A stretch of DNA of 16,864 nucleotides from JBBRGG01 sp038240875 (GTDB lineage Bacteria; Planctomycetota; Phycisphaerae; Phycisphaerales; UBA1924), in the NCBI GenBank assembly GCA_038240875.1, contig JBBRGG010000048.1, forward strand, positions 1 through 16,864. Reading direction: 5' to 3'. Shown here piece by piece: positions 1 to 6,477 of this stretch (within the stretch, counting starts at the first letter, position 1; each line of letters opens with the position of its first letter). Position numbers and translations under genes: made by a program. Below the pieces are notes generated by a model. The model had not been told where the DNA came from, did no database searches, and was given only the letters and a program-made list of their open reading frames with translations.

Positions 1-1537
1 CGTCGCCGGTGATGCCGCCATCTTGGTTGAAGTCGGCGATGCAGATGGTGAGCGTGGCTGGGTTGCTGGCGATGCCTTGTGGGGCGCAGGCGTTGGTTAC
101 GATGCAGCGATATTGGATAGCGTGTGCGGAACAAAGCATCAGACCGTTTGCCGTGTCGGCCGCAATGATGAGTGAGCGGGTGGTGCTGCCGAAGACGAGT
201 CCGGTGCCGCCGCAGCCGTCCCAGGTTGTTCGGCCATTGAAGAGGTTGACGAAGGTGCCGGGCGTGGTCTCGCGTTGCCAGCGGTAGGTGATGGGACCAA
301 TTCCTGTTGCGGTGACGCTGAAACTCGCCGCTCCAGCAGAGCTGATGGAGACCGGCGCGGGCTGTTGCGAGACAGTTGGTCCCCCCATCAACGTGTTCAG
401 GAGTATCGAGACGTTGTTACTGACGTAGTTCGCCGTGACCAAATCAGGCCTGCCATCGGCATTGAAATCGCCGACCGCGACGGAGGTCGGGTTGCCACCA
501 GCGTCAAAATTCGCTGGGGATTGGAACGTTCCATTAGCGTTGCCTAACAGGATAGAGACGTTATTGCTGTTGTTGTTCGCCACGGCTAGGTCGGGCTGGC
601 CGTCGGCGTTGAAGTCGCCCACCGCGACGGAGCGCGGTTGTGTGCCCGCGGCGTAGTTGAACGCTCCTTGGAATGTGCCGTTGACGTTGCCCACCAAGAT
701 AGAGACGTTGTTGCTAAAGACGTTCGCCACGGCTAGGTCGAGCCTGCCGTCGCCGCTGAAGTCGCCCACCGCGACGGAGGATGGCCAGTACCCTACGGCG
801 TAGTTGACCGCTGCCTGGAATGTGCCGTTAGCGTTGCCTAGCAGGATTGAGACGTTGTGGCTGTTGAGGTTTGCCGTGACGAGGTCGGGCGTACCGTCAG
901 TGTTGAAGTCGCCCACTGCGATGGAGAGCGGGAAGTTGCCCGCGACGTAGTTGACTGCTGGCTGGAACGTACCGTTTGCATTGCTCAGGAGGACAGAGAC
1001 GGTGTTACTTAACTCGTTAGCCACGGCTAGGTCGGGCCGGCCGTCAGCGTTAAAGTCACCCACTCCGACAGAGCGCGGCTGTGTGCCCACGGCGTAGTTG
1101 ACCGCTGGCTGAAATGTACCATTGGCGTTACCCGGCAAGATAGATACATTATCACTATCGTAGTTCGCTACTGCGAGGTCGGGCTGTCCGTCGGCGTTGA
1201 AGTCGCCCACCGCGACCGACCATGGGGTGGTGCCAACGACGTAGTTCGATGCAGCCTGGAATGTGCCGCCCGTGTTGCCTAGAAGGATGGTGACGTTATT
1301 GCCGAAGTTGTTCGCCACGGCCAGGTCAGGCCTGCCGTCGGCGTTGAAATCGCCTATCGCGACGGAGTTCGGGTTAAAGCCCGCTACGATATTGGATGCC
1401 GGGGCGAAGGTAAACGTGCACTGCGCCCGGGCAATAGGTCCTGCGACAATCAAGGCCGCGAGCGAAAGCCCAGCGGCGATAGCAAAGCGAATGGCGGAAG
1501 TGCAACGAATGGTTGAAATACGTGCAAAAGTGCGCAT
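1..1537 (-). CDS. Exported FG-GAP/VCBS repeat protein with Ig-like and dockerin-like C-terminal parts (3' end beyond window)
   Basis: An open minus-strand frame runs uninterrupted from the ATG at 1537-1535 off the left edge (about 512 codons visible). Residues 1-38 form a signal peptide: a basic start (MRTFARIST), a hydrophobic core (AAGLSLAALIVAG) and an ARA cleavage site before QC. Residues 56 to about 382 are seven copies of a 49-residue VCBS/FG-GAP repeat, each with a calcium-loop-like GDFNADGxPDLAVAN core, as in beta-propeller blades. An Ig-like stretch follows (TGIGPITYRWQRE, then several Cys including CIVTNAC). The last visible residues, CIADFNQDGGITGD, resemble the dockerin-like ends of Phycisphaerales exported proteins. 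No strong ribosome binding site precedes the ATG and no in-frame ATG lies just upstream. A TATGAT hexamer (minus strand, 1620-1615) could be a -10 box, but lacks a good -35. A surface or secreted adhesion or binding role is inferred; ligand unknown. Confidence 0.85.
   Translation of the reverse strand, partial: MRTFARISTIRCTSAIRFAIAAGLSLAALIVAGPIARAQCTFTFAPASNIVAGFNPNSVAIGDFNADGRPDLAVANNFGNNVTILLGNTGGTFQAASNYVVGTTPWSVAVGDFNADGQPDLAVANYDSDNVSILPGNANGTFQPAVNYAVGTQPRSVGVGDFNADGRPDLAVANELSNTVSVLLSNANGTFQPAVNYVAGNFPLSIAVGDFNTDGTPDLVTANLNSHNVSILLGNANGTFQAAVNYAVGYWPSSVAVGDFSGDGRLDLAVANVFSNNVSILVGNVNGTFQGAFNYAAGTQPRSVAVGDFNADGQPDLAVANNNSNNVSILLGNANGTFQSPANFDAGGNPTSVAVGDFNADGRPDLVTANYVSNNVSILLNTLMGGPTVSQQPAPVSISSAGAASFSVTATGIGPITYRWQRETTPGTFVNLFNGRTTWDGCGGTGLVFGSTTRSLIIAADTANGLMLCSAHAIQYRCIVTNACAPQGIASNPATLTICIADFNQDGGITGD
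392..1372 (-). repeat. Seven tandem 147-bp coding repeats (VCBS/FG-GAP)
   Basis: Reading the minus strand from 1372 down, seven units of 147 bp (49 codons) follow each other without gaps; the last is truncated near 392. Each starts with a Pro codon and carries GDFN(A/T)DG, PDL(A/V) and NVSILLGN blocks. The fifth unit deviates in its loop (GDFSGDGRLD). The period is a whole number of codons, so unit gain or loss by recombination would keep the frame. Confidence 0.9.
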
Positions 1538-1703
1538 GGCTTGTTGCTTGAATAATGCTGCAACATGAAGCGGGCGCGAGAAAGGCTTCGTAGGGTCGGC
1601 GTGCTGATTGAAGCATCATACCTAGCTGATTCGTGTTACGTATATACAATGCGTGCAATATTTTTTGATTTAAAATCGTGATTGCTCAATTCAAACTACC
1701 AAT

Positions 1704-1730
1704 GAAAAAACCCTCGACGGGTCGAGGGTT
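1704..1730 (-). terminator. Rho-independent terminator of the rplM-rpsI operon
   Basis: On the minus strand AACCCTCGAC (1730-1721) and its complement (1718-1709) form a 10-bp GC-rich perfect stem with a minimal loop, directly followed by six T (1710-1705). It lies about 105 bases after the rpsI stop codon and before the next minus-strand gene, the right place to end the ribosomal protein transcript. Confidence 0.85.
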
Positions 1731-1750
1731 GGTGAGACGAATATAGTTGA

Positions 1751-1790
1751 ATCGCCGAGCAAAAATCGCCGAGCAAGGATCGCCCGAGCA
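1751..1790. repeat. 14-bp tandem repeat, three copies, downstream of rpsI
   Basis: ATCGCCGAGCAAAA (1751-1764) is followed directly by ATCGCCGAGCAAGG (1765-1778) and a third copy with one inserted C, ATCGCCCGAGCA (1779-1790). It lies in the 3' untranslated part of the rpsI transcript, between stop codon and terminator. No coding role is visible. Confidence 0.8.
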
Positions 1791-1834
1791 CATAATGCCT
1801 CAGCGACAAAGCCTCTGCAATAAACCTAGTTCGA

Positions 1835-2347
1835 TTATCGCTTCGAGAACTGGAAGCGACGACGAGCGCCAGCCTGGCCGTACTTCTTACGTTCGACTTC
1901 GCGCGGGTCACGCGTGAGCATGCCAGCGGCACGAAGAGCGTCGTAAAAGGATGGATCGTAATCGATCAACGCGCGAGCGACGGCGAGCTTGAGCGCCGCG
2001 GCCTGGCCCATGTAGCCGCCGCCATGCATCTTGACGATGATCTGGAAGCGGTCAAGCGTGTCGGTAGTCTTAAGGGCGATAAGTGCTTCGGCGCGATCGC
2101 GATCTTCAGAGAAGTACTGTTCGACAGTCTTGGTACCACCGGTCTTGGTGGTGATGGTCATGCCGGGGGTGCCGGGCTTCATGCGGATACGAGCAACCGC
2201 AGACTTACGGCGGCCGGTGCCCCACCACCAGCCGTAGCGGTCGGCGGGCTTGGCCACGCGAACAGGGCGAGCCTGTTGCACGGGTACATCGGTGGGAGCG
2301 GTCAACGAAACGCCTGGGATCATTGGCAAACCTGGGATCATGCTCAT
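1835..2347 (-). CDS. rpsI: 30S ribosomal protein S9, N-terminally extended
   Basis: This is the small-subunit protein S9, whose C-terminal tail reaches the ribosomal P site. The family match starts at residue 40 (WWWGTGRRKSAVARI) and continues through KMHGGGYMGQAAALKLAVARA, TRDPREVERKKYG and the invariant end GARRRFQFSKR. At 170 residues it is about 40 longer than the usual 130; the excess is a Pro/Val/Ala-rich N-terminal extension starting MSMIPGLPMIPG. The ATG at 2347 has a GAGG motif seven bases upstream on the minus strand, supporting this start; the internal Met codons 3 and 9 are less well placed. It is the second gene of the rplM-rpsI operon, 137 bases after rplM, and is followed by a clear terminator. 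The extension contains a small duplication (MIPG twice, 18-bp period). Confidence 0.96.
   Translation of the reverse strand: MSMIPGLPMIPGVSLTAPTDVPVQQARPVRVAKPADRYGWWWGTGRRKSAVARIRMKPGTPGMTITTKTGGTKTVEQYFSEDRDRAEALIALKTTDTLDRFQIIVKMHGGGYMGQAAALKLAVARALIDYDPSFYDALRAAGMLTRDPREVERKKYGQAGARRRFQFSKR
2313..2341 (-). repeat. 18-bp direct repeat at the start of rpsI
   Basis: The 11-mer CCTGGGATCAT occurs at 2313-2323 and again at 2331-2341, period 18. In the rpsI frame it encodes the doubled MIPG of the N-terminal extension. The spacing is in frame, so the duplication adds six residues without damage. Confidence 0.7.
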
Positions 2348-2447
2348 CGTCTAGCCTCGTGTTCGCAGGGGCTTATGTGTCGAGCCTAGCCTGCGCGTGT
2401 GTGTTTGAATGCTTGGAACTGGAAGGATGTCAACGACTTAGGAACCG

Positions 2448-2489
2448 TTGTATCAGGAAAACCTTGTATCAGGGAACAGTTATATCACG
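2448..2489. repeat. 16-bp tandem repeat, three copies, between rplM and rpsI
   Basis: TTGTATCAGG is found at 2448 and 2464, and a diverged TTATATCACG at 2480, all at a 16-base period. The third copy overlaps the rplM stop codon (2485-2487 on the minus strand). It fills part of the 137-base spacer of the ribosomal operon. Confidence 0.7.
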
Positions 2490-3045
2490 ATACAGTCATG
2501 ACTTCGGGCTTCATCGCCGCGTGAGGGTGATCTGCACCAGGGTAGACGTACATGTTCTTGAGCATGACGCGAGCAAGGCGGTTTTTGGGCAACATGCGGC
2601 GGACGGCGTCCTTAATGAGCAGATCCGGCTTGTCTTCGCGAACCTGGCCATAAGTCTCGGCCTTCAGGCCGCCAGGATACTGGGAGTAGCGCAACTTCAG
2701 ACGCTGCTCAGCTTTACGACCGGTGAGGCCAACCTTGCTGGCGTTGAGAACGATGACCCAATCGCCACTTTCGACGTGGGCGGTGTACTCGGGACGGTGC
2801 TTGCCCATGAGGACTTCGGCGACTTCCGCCGCGAGGCGACCTAGGGAAATGCCTGAAGCGTCGATCACCTTCCAGTGGCGACCCTTGGCGCGGCCGGGCA
2901 TAAACGCAAAGGTCGTGCGGCCAAGCTCTTGTGGATTTTTAATCCCAGGCTTCTTGCCTGGACGTGGCCCGCTGTACTGGCCTAGGCGTGCGGCGGTTAC
3001 ACCTGGCGTGCTGGCCAGATTCTTACTCGTATCAAAGGTCGTCAT
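2485..3045 (-). CDS. rplM: 50S ribosomal protein L13, N-terminally extended
   Basis: L13 is an early-assembly protein of the large ribosomal subunit. The family match begins at residue 58 (WKVIDASGISLGRLAAEVA) and includes GKHRPEYTAH, GDWVIVLNASKVGLTGRK, RRMLPKNRLARVML and YVYPGADHPHAAMKPE. At 186 residues it is about 44 longer than E. coli L13; the surplus is a basic, Gly/Pro-rich N-terminal stretch (QYSGPRPGKKPGIKNP). The frame is open to 3096, but the ATG at 3045 is chosen because GGAGGG (3060-3055 on the minus strand) sits nine bases before it. The gene leads the rplM-rpsI operon. In E. coli this operon is under translational feedback by L13; hairpins in the leader here (3071-3094, 3129-3155) are candidate sites for a similar control, which is an inference. 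Confidence 0.96.
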   Translation of the reverse strand: MTTFDTSKNLASTPGVTAARLGQYSGPRPGKKPGIKNPQELGRTTFAFMPGRAKGRHWKVIDASGISLGRLAAEVAEVLMGKHRPEYTAHVESGDWVIVLNASKVGLTGRKAEQRLKLRYSQYPGGLKAETYGQVREDKPDLLIKDAVRRMLPKNRLARVMLKNMYVYPGADHPHAAMKPEVMTVS

Positions 3046-3054
3046 ATGCTGAAA

Positions 3055-3060
3055 CCCTCC
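3055..3060 (-). promoter_or_regulatory. Shine-Dalgarno site deciding the rplM start
   Basis: The minus strand reads GGAGGG at 3060-3055, nine bases before the ATG at 3045. The upstream in-frame start at 3096 has no such site and lies inside the leader hairpin region, so the shorter L13 is preferred. Confidence 0.75.
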
Positions 3061-3070
3061 GAATGTGCTC

Positions 3071-3094
3071 GGTTCATGCCACATGACATGAACC
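3071..3094 (-). promoter_or_regulatory. Perfect 8-bp leader hairpin upstream of rplM
   Basis: GGTTCATG (3071-3078) and CATGAACC (3087-3094) are exact reverse complements separated by eight bases. In the rplM mRNA the hairpin would end ten bases before the Shine-Dalgarno site. Its position fits a translational operator for L13 or an mRNA-stability element; no binding evidence is available. Confidence 0.55.
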
Positions 3095-3128
3095 AAAGCG
3101 TGCTTTCTTGATCCAAATCACCTAATTA

Positions 3129-3155
3129 GTTTGGGAATGGTGGCCAACCCCAAAC
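3129..3155 (-). promoter_or_regulatory. 7-bp inverted repeat further upstream of rplM
   Basis: GTTTGGG (3129-3135) and CCCAAAC (3149-3155) are exact reverse complements around a 13-base spacer. It could be a second leader hairpin or an operator near the promoter. I could not find convincing -35/-10 boxes for rplM here. Confidence 0.35.
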
Positions 3156-3197
3156 AGCCAATCCTACAAGACAAATCAACTCGATACGCTCTTCCTC

Positions 3198-3391
3198 GTC
3201 AACGGGTGAAACCTATCCAGACGCTCAGCAGCACGAGTAGGTGCGATTGGGATAAATCCAAAGGCGACCAAAGTGGTGCGTGAATGTCCGGAACAGGCGT
3301 CCGGGCAAGGCTCGCCGCCTACTGGGCGGGGCAGGCCGAGGGCACACGTCCAAGTGTGAGACTCGGCAGGATTTCGAACGTTTCCCGTGAC
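3198..3391. ncRNA. Candidate structured RNA of unknown family
   Basis: A long-range stem closes a 194-base region: GAAAC (3208-3212) pairs with GTTTC (3380-3384) and extends outward through 3203-3205/3385-3387, A3202/T3388 and GTC/GAC (3198-3200/3389-3391), with small bulges on the 5' side. Just inside, ATCC (3215-3218) pairs with GGAT (3369-3372). Within it sit hairpins GCAC/GTGC (3231-3244), TTGG/CCAA (about 3247-3261), ACCA/TGGT (about 3267-3277), CCGGA/TCCGG (about 3288-3303) and a strong bipartite stem, GCCGAG/CTCGGC enclosing CACAC/GTGTG (about 3335-3367). More hairpins follow to about 3510. I looked for RNase P, tmRNA, SRP, 6S and common riboswitch signatures and recognised none. Strand cannot be decided: pairing is symmetric and neither end has a T-run. 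Transcription is unproven. Confidence 0.35.
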
Positions 3392-3675
3392 AAAATGGCT
3401 CGAAAGCTGATGTGTCACGAAGTGCAGAGCCGGGCGTCCTCGCTTTAGACTCTGAACAGAGAGAAGCGATAGTAGCCAAGAGTTGGCAATGGATCAAGGC
3501 ATACGCCGCACAGAAGATACGAGGGGCCAAGAAGGTAAAGCCACGTTATGCCTCTTATAGAACGAAGAAGTCGAAGAAGCAAGCACACGCAGGACTCCTG
3601 TGCCACGAGATGAGAGAAGTCATTCTGTGAGTGGCTCTTGCTCCCGGCGGTGCGTTTGCCTGCCGATAATGGTGC

Positions 3676-5517
3676 ATGGACGATCACGGCTCGGCGCCTT
3701 CGGACGACGTACAACTTTCGCGCGTCACCACGACCACCTCTCAACCGCACACTCACCCTGATCCACTGGGTCAGATGATCGGGCCTTATTCTCAGCAGGG
3801 GTTTGAGCAAGAGCAAGCCGCGCGGCATGACAAACTGCGGCATCGCGTCATTGATCCGGGCAGCAAAACACTGGCGATCGTCGCGTGGATTGTGTTCATC
3901 GCTGCCTTTATTGGGGTTGCGCTTTCGCAACAACTGGCTCACTTTGGCGAAGCGGCGCCGGCACCAAGCAGCGCACCTACTGCTTCACCAAGCGGCGCAC
4001 CGACGGCGACGAACGCTTCACCTGATGGATCCAAGATGGCTGCCGACGCTGCGGCTTTGAGCCCAACTGAAGTTGCCGTGCCTGCGCCAGAACCGGGCAC
4101 TGCGTTGACGGATCAAATAGGTTCAACGCCCGCAGTTGAACCCGTGGGCGTCGTGATACGACGAAGCGTGTCGCCACCTGGCATGGAAGATCCGTTCAAC
4201 ATGTCGGCGAAGATGTTCTCCAAGATCCTGCACAGCGGGATTGCGATGAAAGACTCGGATCGCAGGGAGTTGCTCGGGCAGATCACCGGAGCAGCCAAAA
4301 CGCCCGAGGATACGTTTCGAGCGGCGGTGATTGAAGCTGAAGTCTTTGACATGCAAGATGGCGCGATCAAGCTACTCGAAACACTTCGTTCGAAAGATGC
4401 TAAGAAGGTCAGCGAACTTGGCCTTGATCGTGATATTACGTTGGCTCGCGCGATCTGGGAAGGCGGCCCAGACGCTATTACGAGTGATGACGCGGACTAC
4501 TTGACCAAGCGGCACGATTGGTATGCCAAGTTACTTCTCACGCATGGCCAACCATTTACGACCGAGCCGCGCAAATCGATAGTTGCCAATGGCGGATGGC
4601 TGATCGTGGTGATGCTTGGCTTGTTTGGCGTGTTGTTGATTGCGTTGGTTGGGGGTATCGCCGCGGCGATTACATTGGGAATTATGGCATCCTCTGGGAA
4701 GATTAAGGCGCGGTTTGTGCCACCGACGCCTGGTGGCAGCGTGTACATTGAAACGGCTGCGGTCTTTGTGTGCGGGTTTTTGCTCTTTAAGCTTATTGGT
4801 GTGCCACTGCTCGCACAGATTTTCAAGGGCGATTCGCTCGAGGGAGCAGTATTGGCGGGGCAGTGGATGTTGGTGCTGACGATTTTCTGGCCTGTGGTGC
4901 GAGGGGTTCGATGGAGCGAGGCGAGACGCGCGATGGGGCTGGCAGTTGCGCCGCCAAGGATTGATCGAAGCGTTCAAGGTCGAACTGGTGTGGTCGCATC
5001 GAGCCAAAGGCGATCAAGCGTGTTGCGCGAGATTGTCGCGGGGGTGTTTGGATACTTTGCCGGGCTGCCTTTGCTTGCATTGGCGATGGGGATCACGATA
5101 TTGGTGATGTTTATCATGGGCATGTTTGGCGCGAAGGAAGGCGCAGAACCATCCATGCCAAGCAATCCAATTGTGGAGATGATTACCACCGCGCCACTCT
5201 GGCAACTCGTTTTGCTCTTTACGCTCGCGACGATTTGGGCGCCTCTGGTCGAAGAGACGATCTTTCGTGGCTGTCTGTTTCGACAGTTGCGCGGTCGCTT
5301 TGGGATCGTGCTCTCGGCGCTCGCGAGCGCGCTGTGCTTTGCGTTCATGCATGGGTACGCGATATTTCTCTTGATGCCGGTCTTTACCATCGGCGTGATC
5401 TTCGCACTGATGCGCGAATGGCGAGGGAGCATCATCTCGTGCATTACAGCGCACGCGCTACACAATGCGACAGTGCTTGGGCTGGTTGGCTCGCTGTTGG
5501 TGATTTTGCGAAGTTGA
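3676..5517 (+). CDS. Large CPBP (CAAX/Abi-type) membrane protease with extra N-terminal domain
   Basis: The C-terminal 160 residues match the CPBP intramembrane metalloprotease family (PF02517): EETIFRG with Glu526, Glu527 and Arg531, then FAFMHG with His559, then HALHN with His593 and Asn597. These are the expected motifs of the Rce1-like active site in the membrane. Eukaryotic relatives cut prenylated proteins; bacterial ones act in bacteriocin immunity or signalling, so the substrate is unknown. At 613 residues it is about twice the usual size. Added parts are a first transmembrane helix (about 66-84), an Ala/Pro/Ser/Thr linker (about 92-140, with an imperfect 24-bp repeat), a soluble, mainly charged and probably helical region (about 165-300) and several further helices (about 305-337, 356-382, 393-410, 448-485). 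The ATG at 3676 lacks a clear ribosome binding site. It is a lone plus-strand gene; the 191 bases after it hold nothing recognisable. Confidence 0.85.
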   Translation: MDDHGSAPSDDVQLSRVTTTTSQPHTHPDPLGQMIGPYSQQGFEQEQAARHDKLRHRVIDPGSKTLAIVAWIVFIAAFIGVALSQQLAHFGEAAPAPSSAPTASPSGAPTATNASPDGSKMAADAAALSPTEVAVPAPEPGTALTDQIGSTPAVEPVGVVIRRSVSPPGMEDPFNMSAKMFSKILHSGIAMKDSDRRELLGQITGAAKTPEDTFRAAVIEAEVFDMQDGAIKLLETLRSKDAKKVSELGLDRDITLARAIWEGGPDAITSDDADYLTKRHDWYAKLLLTHGQPFTTEPRKSIVANGGWLIVVMLGLFGVLLIALVGGIAAAITLGIMASSGKIKARFVPPTPGGSVYIETAAVFVCGFLLFKLIGVPLLAQIFKGDSLEGAVLAGQWMLVLTIFWPVVRGVRWSEARRAMGLAVAPPRIDRSVQGRTGVVASSQRRSSVLREIVAGVFGYFAGLPLLALAMGITILVMFIMGMFGAKEGAEPSMPSNPIVEMITTAPLWQLVLLFTLATIWAPLVEETIFRGCLFRQLRGRFGIVLSALASALCFAFMHGYAIFLLMPVFTIGVIFALMREWRGSIISCITAHALHNATVLGLVGSLLVILRS

Positions 5518-5708
5518 GTGATTTGCGTGAGTGACAGGTCGAGGGTTAAGAATGACTTCTTCGTATATGAATCCGACTTGAAATATAAGTGCGACCGGGT
5601 TGAGAATGTAATATAAAACCTTCTCTCGAAAAAAAGGGGCTACTAAGACAATTCGGATTTCAGCAGGGATTCGAATGAGTTGAGTTACGATTAGCTTCGC
5701 TCGTATTT

Positions 5709-6377
5709 TTACATGATTCGGCCACTCGCATCGAGCTTGATGACGCTTTGTGCGATGAGTTGGCGGATGCCTTCATAGACGACGGCACAGACTGCGGTTG
5801 CAAGGTTGAGTGATCGTTCGTTGTGAGCCATGGGAAGGACGATCGCGGTGTCGGCGTGTTGTGCGACGAGGTCGCGAGGTAAGCCCGCAGATTCTTTGCC
5901 AAAGACCAGAGCGTCGCCAGGTTGAAAGTCGGCGTCGAAGACACTTCGGGTGGCGTGGGTCGTGAGCATCCACATGCGCCTCGCGCGCGAGTTGGCGCGG
6001 GCTGCTGCGGGTACTGGTTCTTGTATGGTGGTTTGCGTTGGTACTTGCTGAAAGTGGGCGAAGAAGGCGTCAAAGCTTTGGTGTTCGTTAACGCCTAGGC
6101 GTGGCCAGTAATCAAGGCCGGCGCGACGGCAGGCTTTTTCGGAAGTGTCGAAGCCCAGCGGGTAGATAAGGTGAAGCGCGCAGCGAGTGGCTACGCAGGT
6201 CCTGCCAATGTTGCCGGTGTTGTTGGGGATCTCCGGCTCGTGAAGCACGACATGAAACAGCGGCGCGAGACGAGGAGCGATGTCGGGCGTTGTGTGTTGC
6301 GAGAGTAAAGGCAAAGGCCCTTCACCAGCTACCTCCTCGTGCGAAGGGGAAGGAGTTGATGAAGGGCCTTGCTGCAT
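5709..6377 (-). CDS. trmL: tRNA (cytidine/uridine-2'-O-)-methyltransferase TrmL
   Basis: TrmL is a SpoU-class (SPOUT knot) enzyme that 2'-O-methylates the wobble base of certain leucine tRNAs using S-adenosylmethionine. The match begins at residue 41: FHVVLHEPEIPNNTGNIGRT (motif 1, Asn56, Arg59), then HLIYPLGF, RRAGLDYW, LVFGKESAGLP (motif 2) and IVLPMAHNERSLNLATAVC (motif 3). E. coli TrmL has 157 residues; this one has 222 from the ATG at 6377, owing to a 40-residue N-terminal extension and an insert near 110-135 (QVPTQTTIQEPVPAAARANS). The extension is largely encoded by a palindromic repeat (6312-6372), so the start is doubtful; no good internal ATG precedes the core. It follows the thioredoxin-like gene by 100 bases on the same strand and may share its transcript. 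Confidence 0.9.
   Translation of the reverse strand: MQQGPSSTPSPSHEEVAGEGPLPLLSQHTTPDIAPRLAPLFHVVLHEPEIPNNTGNIGRTCVATRCALHLIYPLGFDTSEKACRRAGLDYWPRLGVNEHQSFDAFFAHFQQVPTQTTIQEPVPAAARANSRARRMWMLTTHATRSVFDADFQPGDALVFGKESAGLPRDLVAQHADTAIVLPMAHNERSLNLATAVCAVVYEGIRQLIAQSVIKLDASGRIM
6312..6372. repeat. REP-like palindromic element at the trmL 5' end
   Basis: AAGGCCCTTCA (6314-6324) and TGAAGGGCCTT (6360-6370) are exact 11-bp reverse complements. The pairing continues with GC on each side if A6313 is bulged. CTCC/GGAG can pair inside the loop. The layout resembles dispersed bacterial palindromic repeats (REP type). It encodes residues about 3-22 of the TrmL reading frame. Whether further copies exist in the genome cannot be seen from this window. 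Confidence 0.6.
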
Positions 6378-6385
6378 GGTGATAC

Positions 6386-6415
6386 GAAATGCTGTGAAGA
6401 TTTATGAAATGCTGT
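6386..6415. repeat. 20-bp period direct repeat upstream of trmL
   Basis: GAAATGCTGT occurs at 6386-6395 and 6406-6415, and flanking bases are also partly shared, giving a 20-base period. It lies in the 100-base gap between the thioredoxin-like gene and trmL, just before the trmL start. Confidence 0.6.
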
Positions 6416-6477
6416 AGATCGATTTTAGGAGACAAAAGAGTTTTTTCGAGCGTGAAAGTTTCGATGAAGAGAAGGAA

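Larger units (their letters stand above)
3046..3675. other. 630-bp divergent intergenic region (rplM leader / protease upstream region)
   Basis: No convincing gene lies between rplM (minus) and the protease (plus). A short plus-strand frame (GTG 3412 to stop 3628-3630, 72 codons, Lys-rich) has no recognisable family and overlaps several small hairpins, so it is not called. The stretch holds the rplM Shine-Dalgarno site and leader hairpins (3055-3155) and a dense run of inverted repeats from about 3198 to 3510 that suggests a structured RNA. Bases 3511-3675 show A/G-rich sequence (repeated GAAGAAG) and no clear ribosome binding site for the protease. Confidence 0.6.

Noticed and set aside
392..1372. 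Regularly spaced repeats as a possible CRISPR array
   Set aside because: The period is 147 bp, conservation is at protein level, and the units are in-frame VCBS repeats.
2024..2389. Plus-strand frames opposite rpsI
   Set aside because: They lie antisense to a certain ribosomal protein gene and match nothing.
3198..3540. RNase P RNA, tmRNA, SRP RNA or riboswitch in the structured region
   Set aside because: Conserved cores such as GGAAAGTCC, the tmRNA tRNA-like ends or the SRP loop were not found on either strand.
3412..3630. Plus-strand frame of 72 codons, Lys-rich, starting GTG
   Set aside because: It has no recognisable family and no good ribosome binding site, and it overlaps several hairpins of the structured region. 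Length is compatible with chance.
5655..5680. GATTCGAAT resembling a tRNA T-loop on the minus strand
   Set aside because: The flanking bases cannot form a T-stem and no anticodon or acceptor stem can be placed around it.
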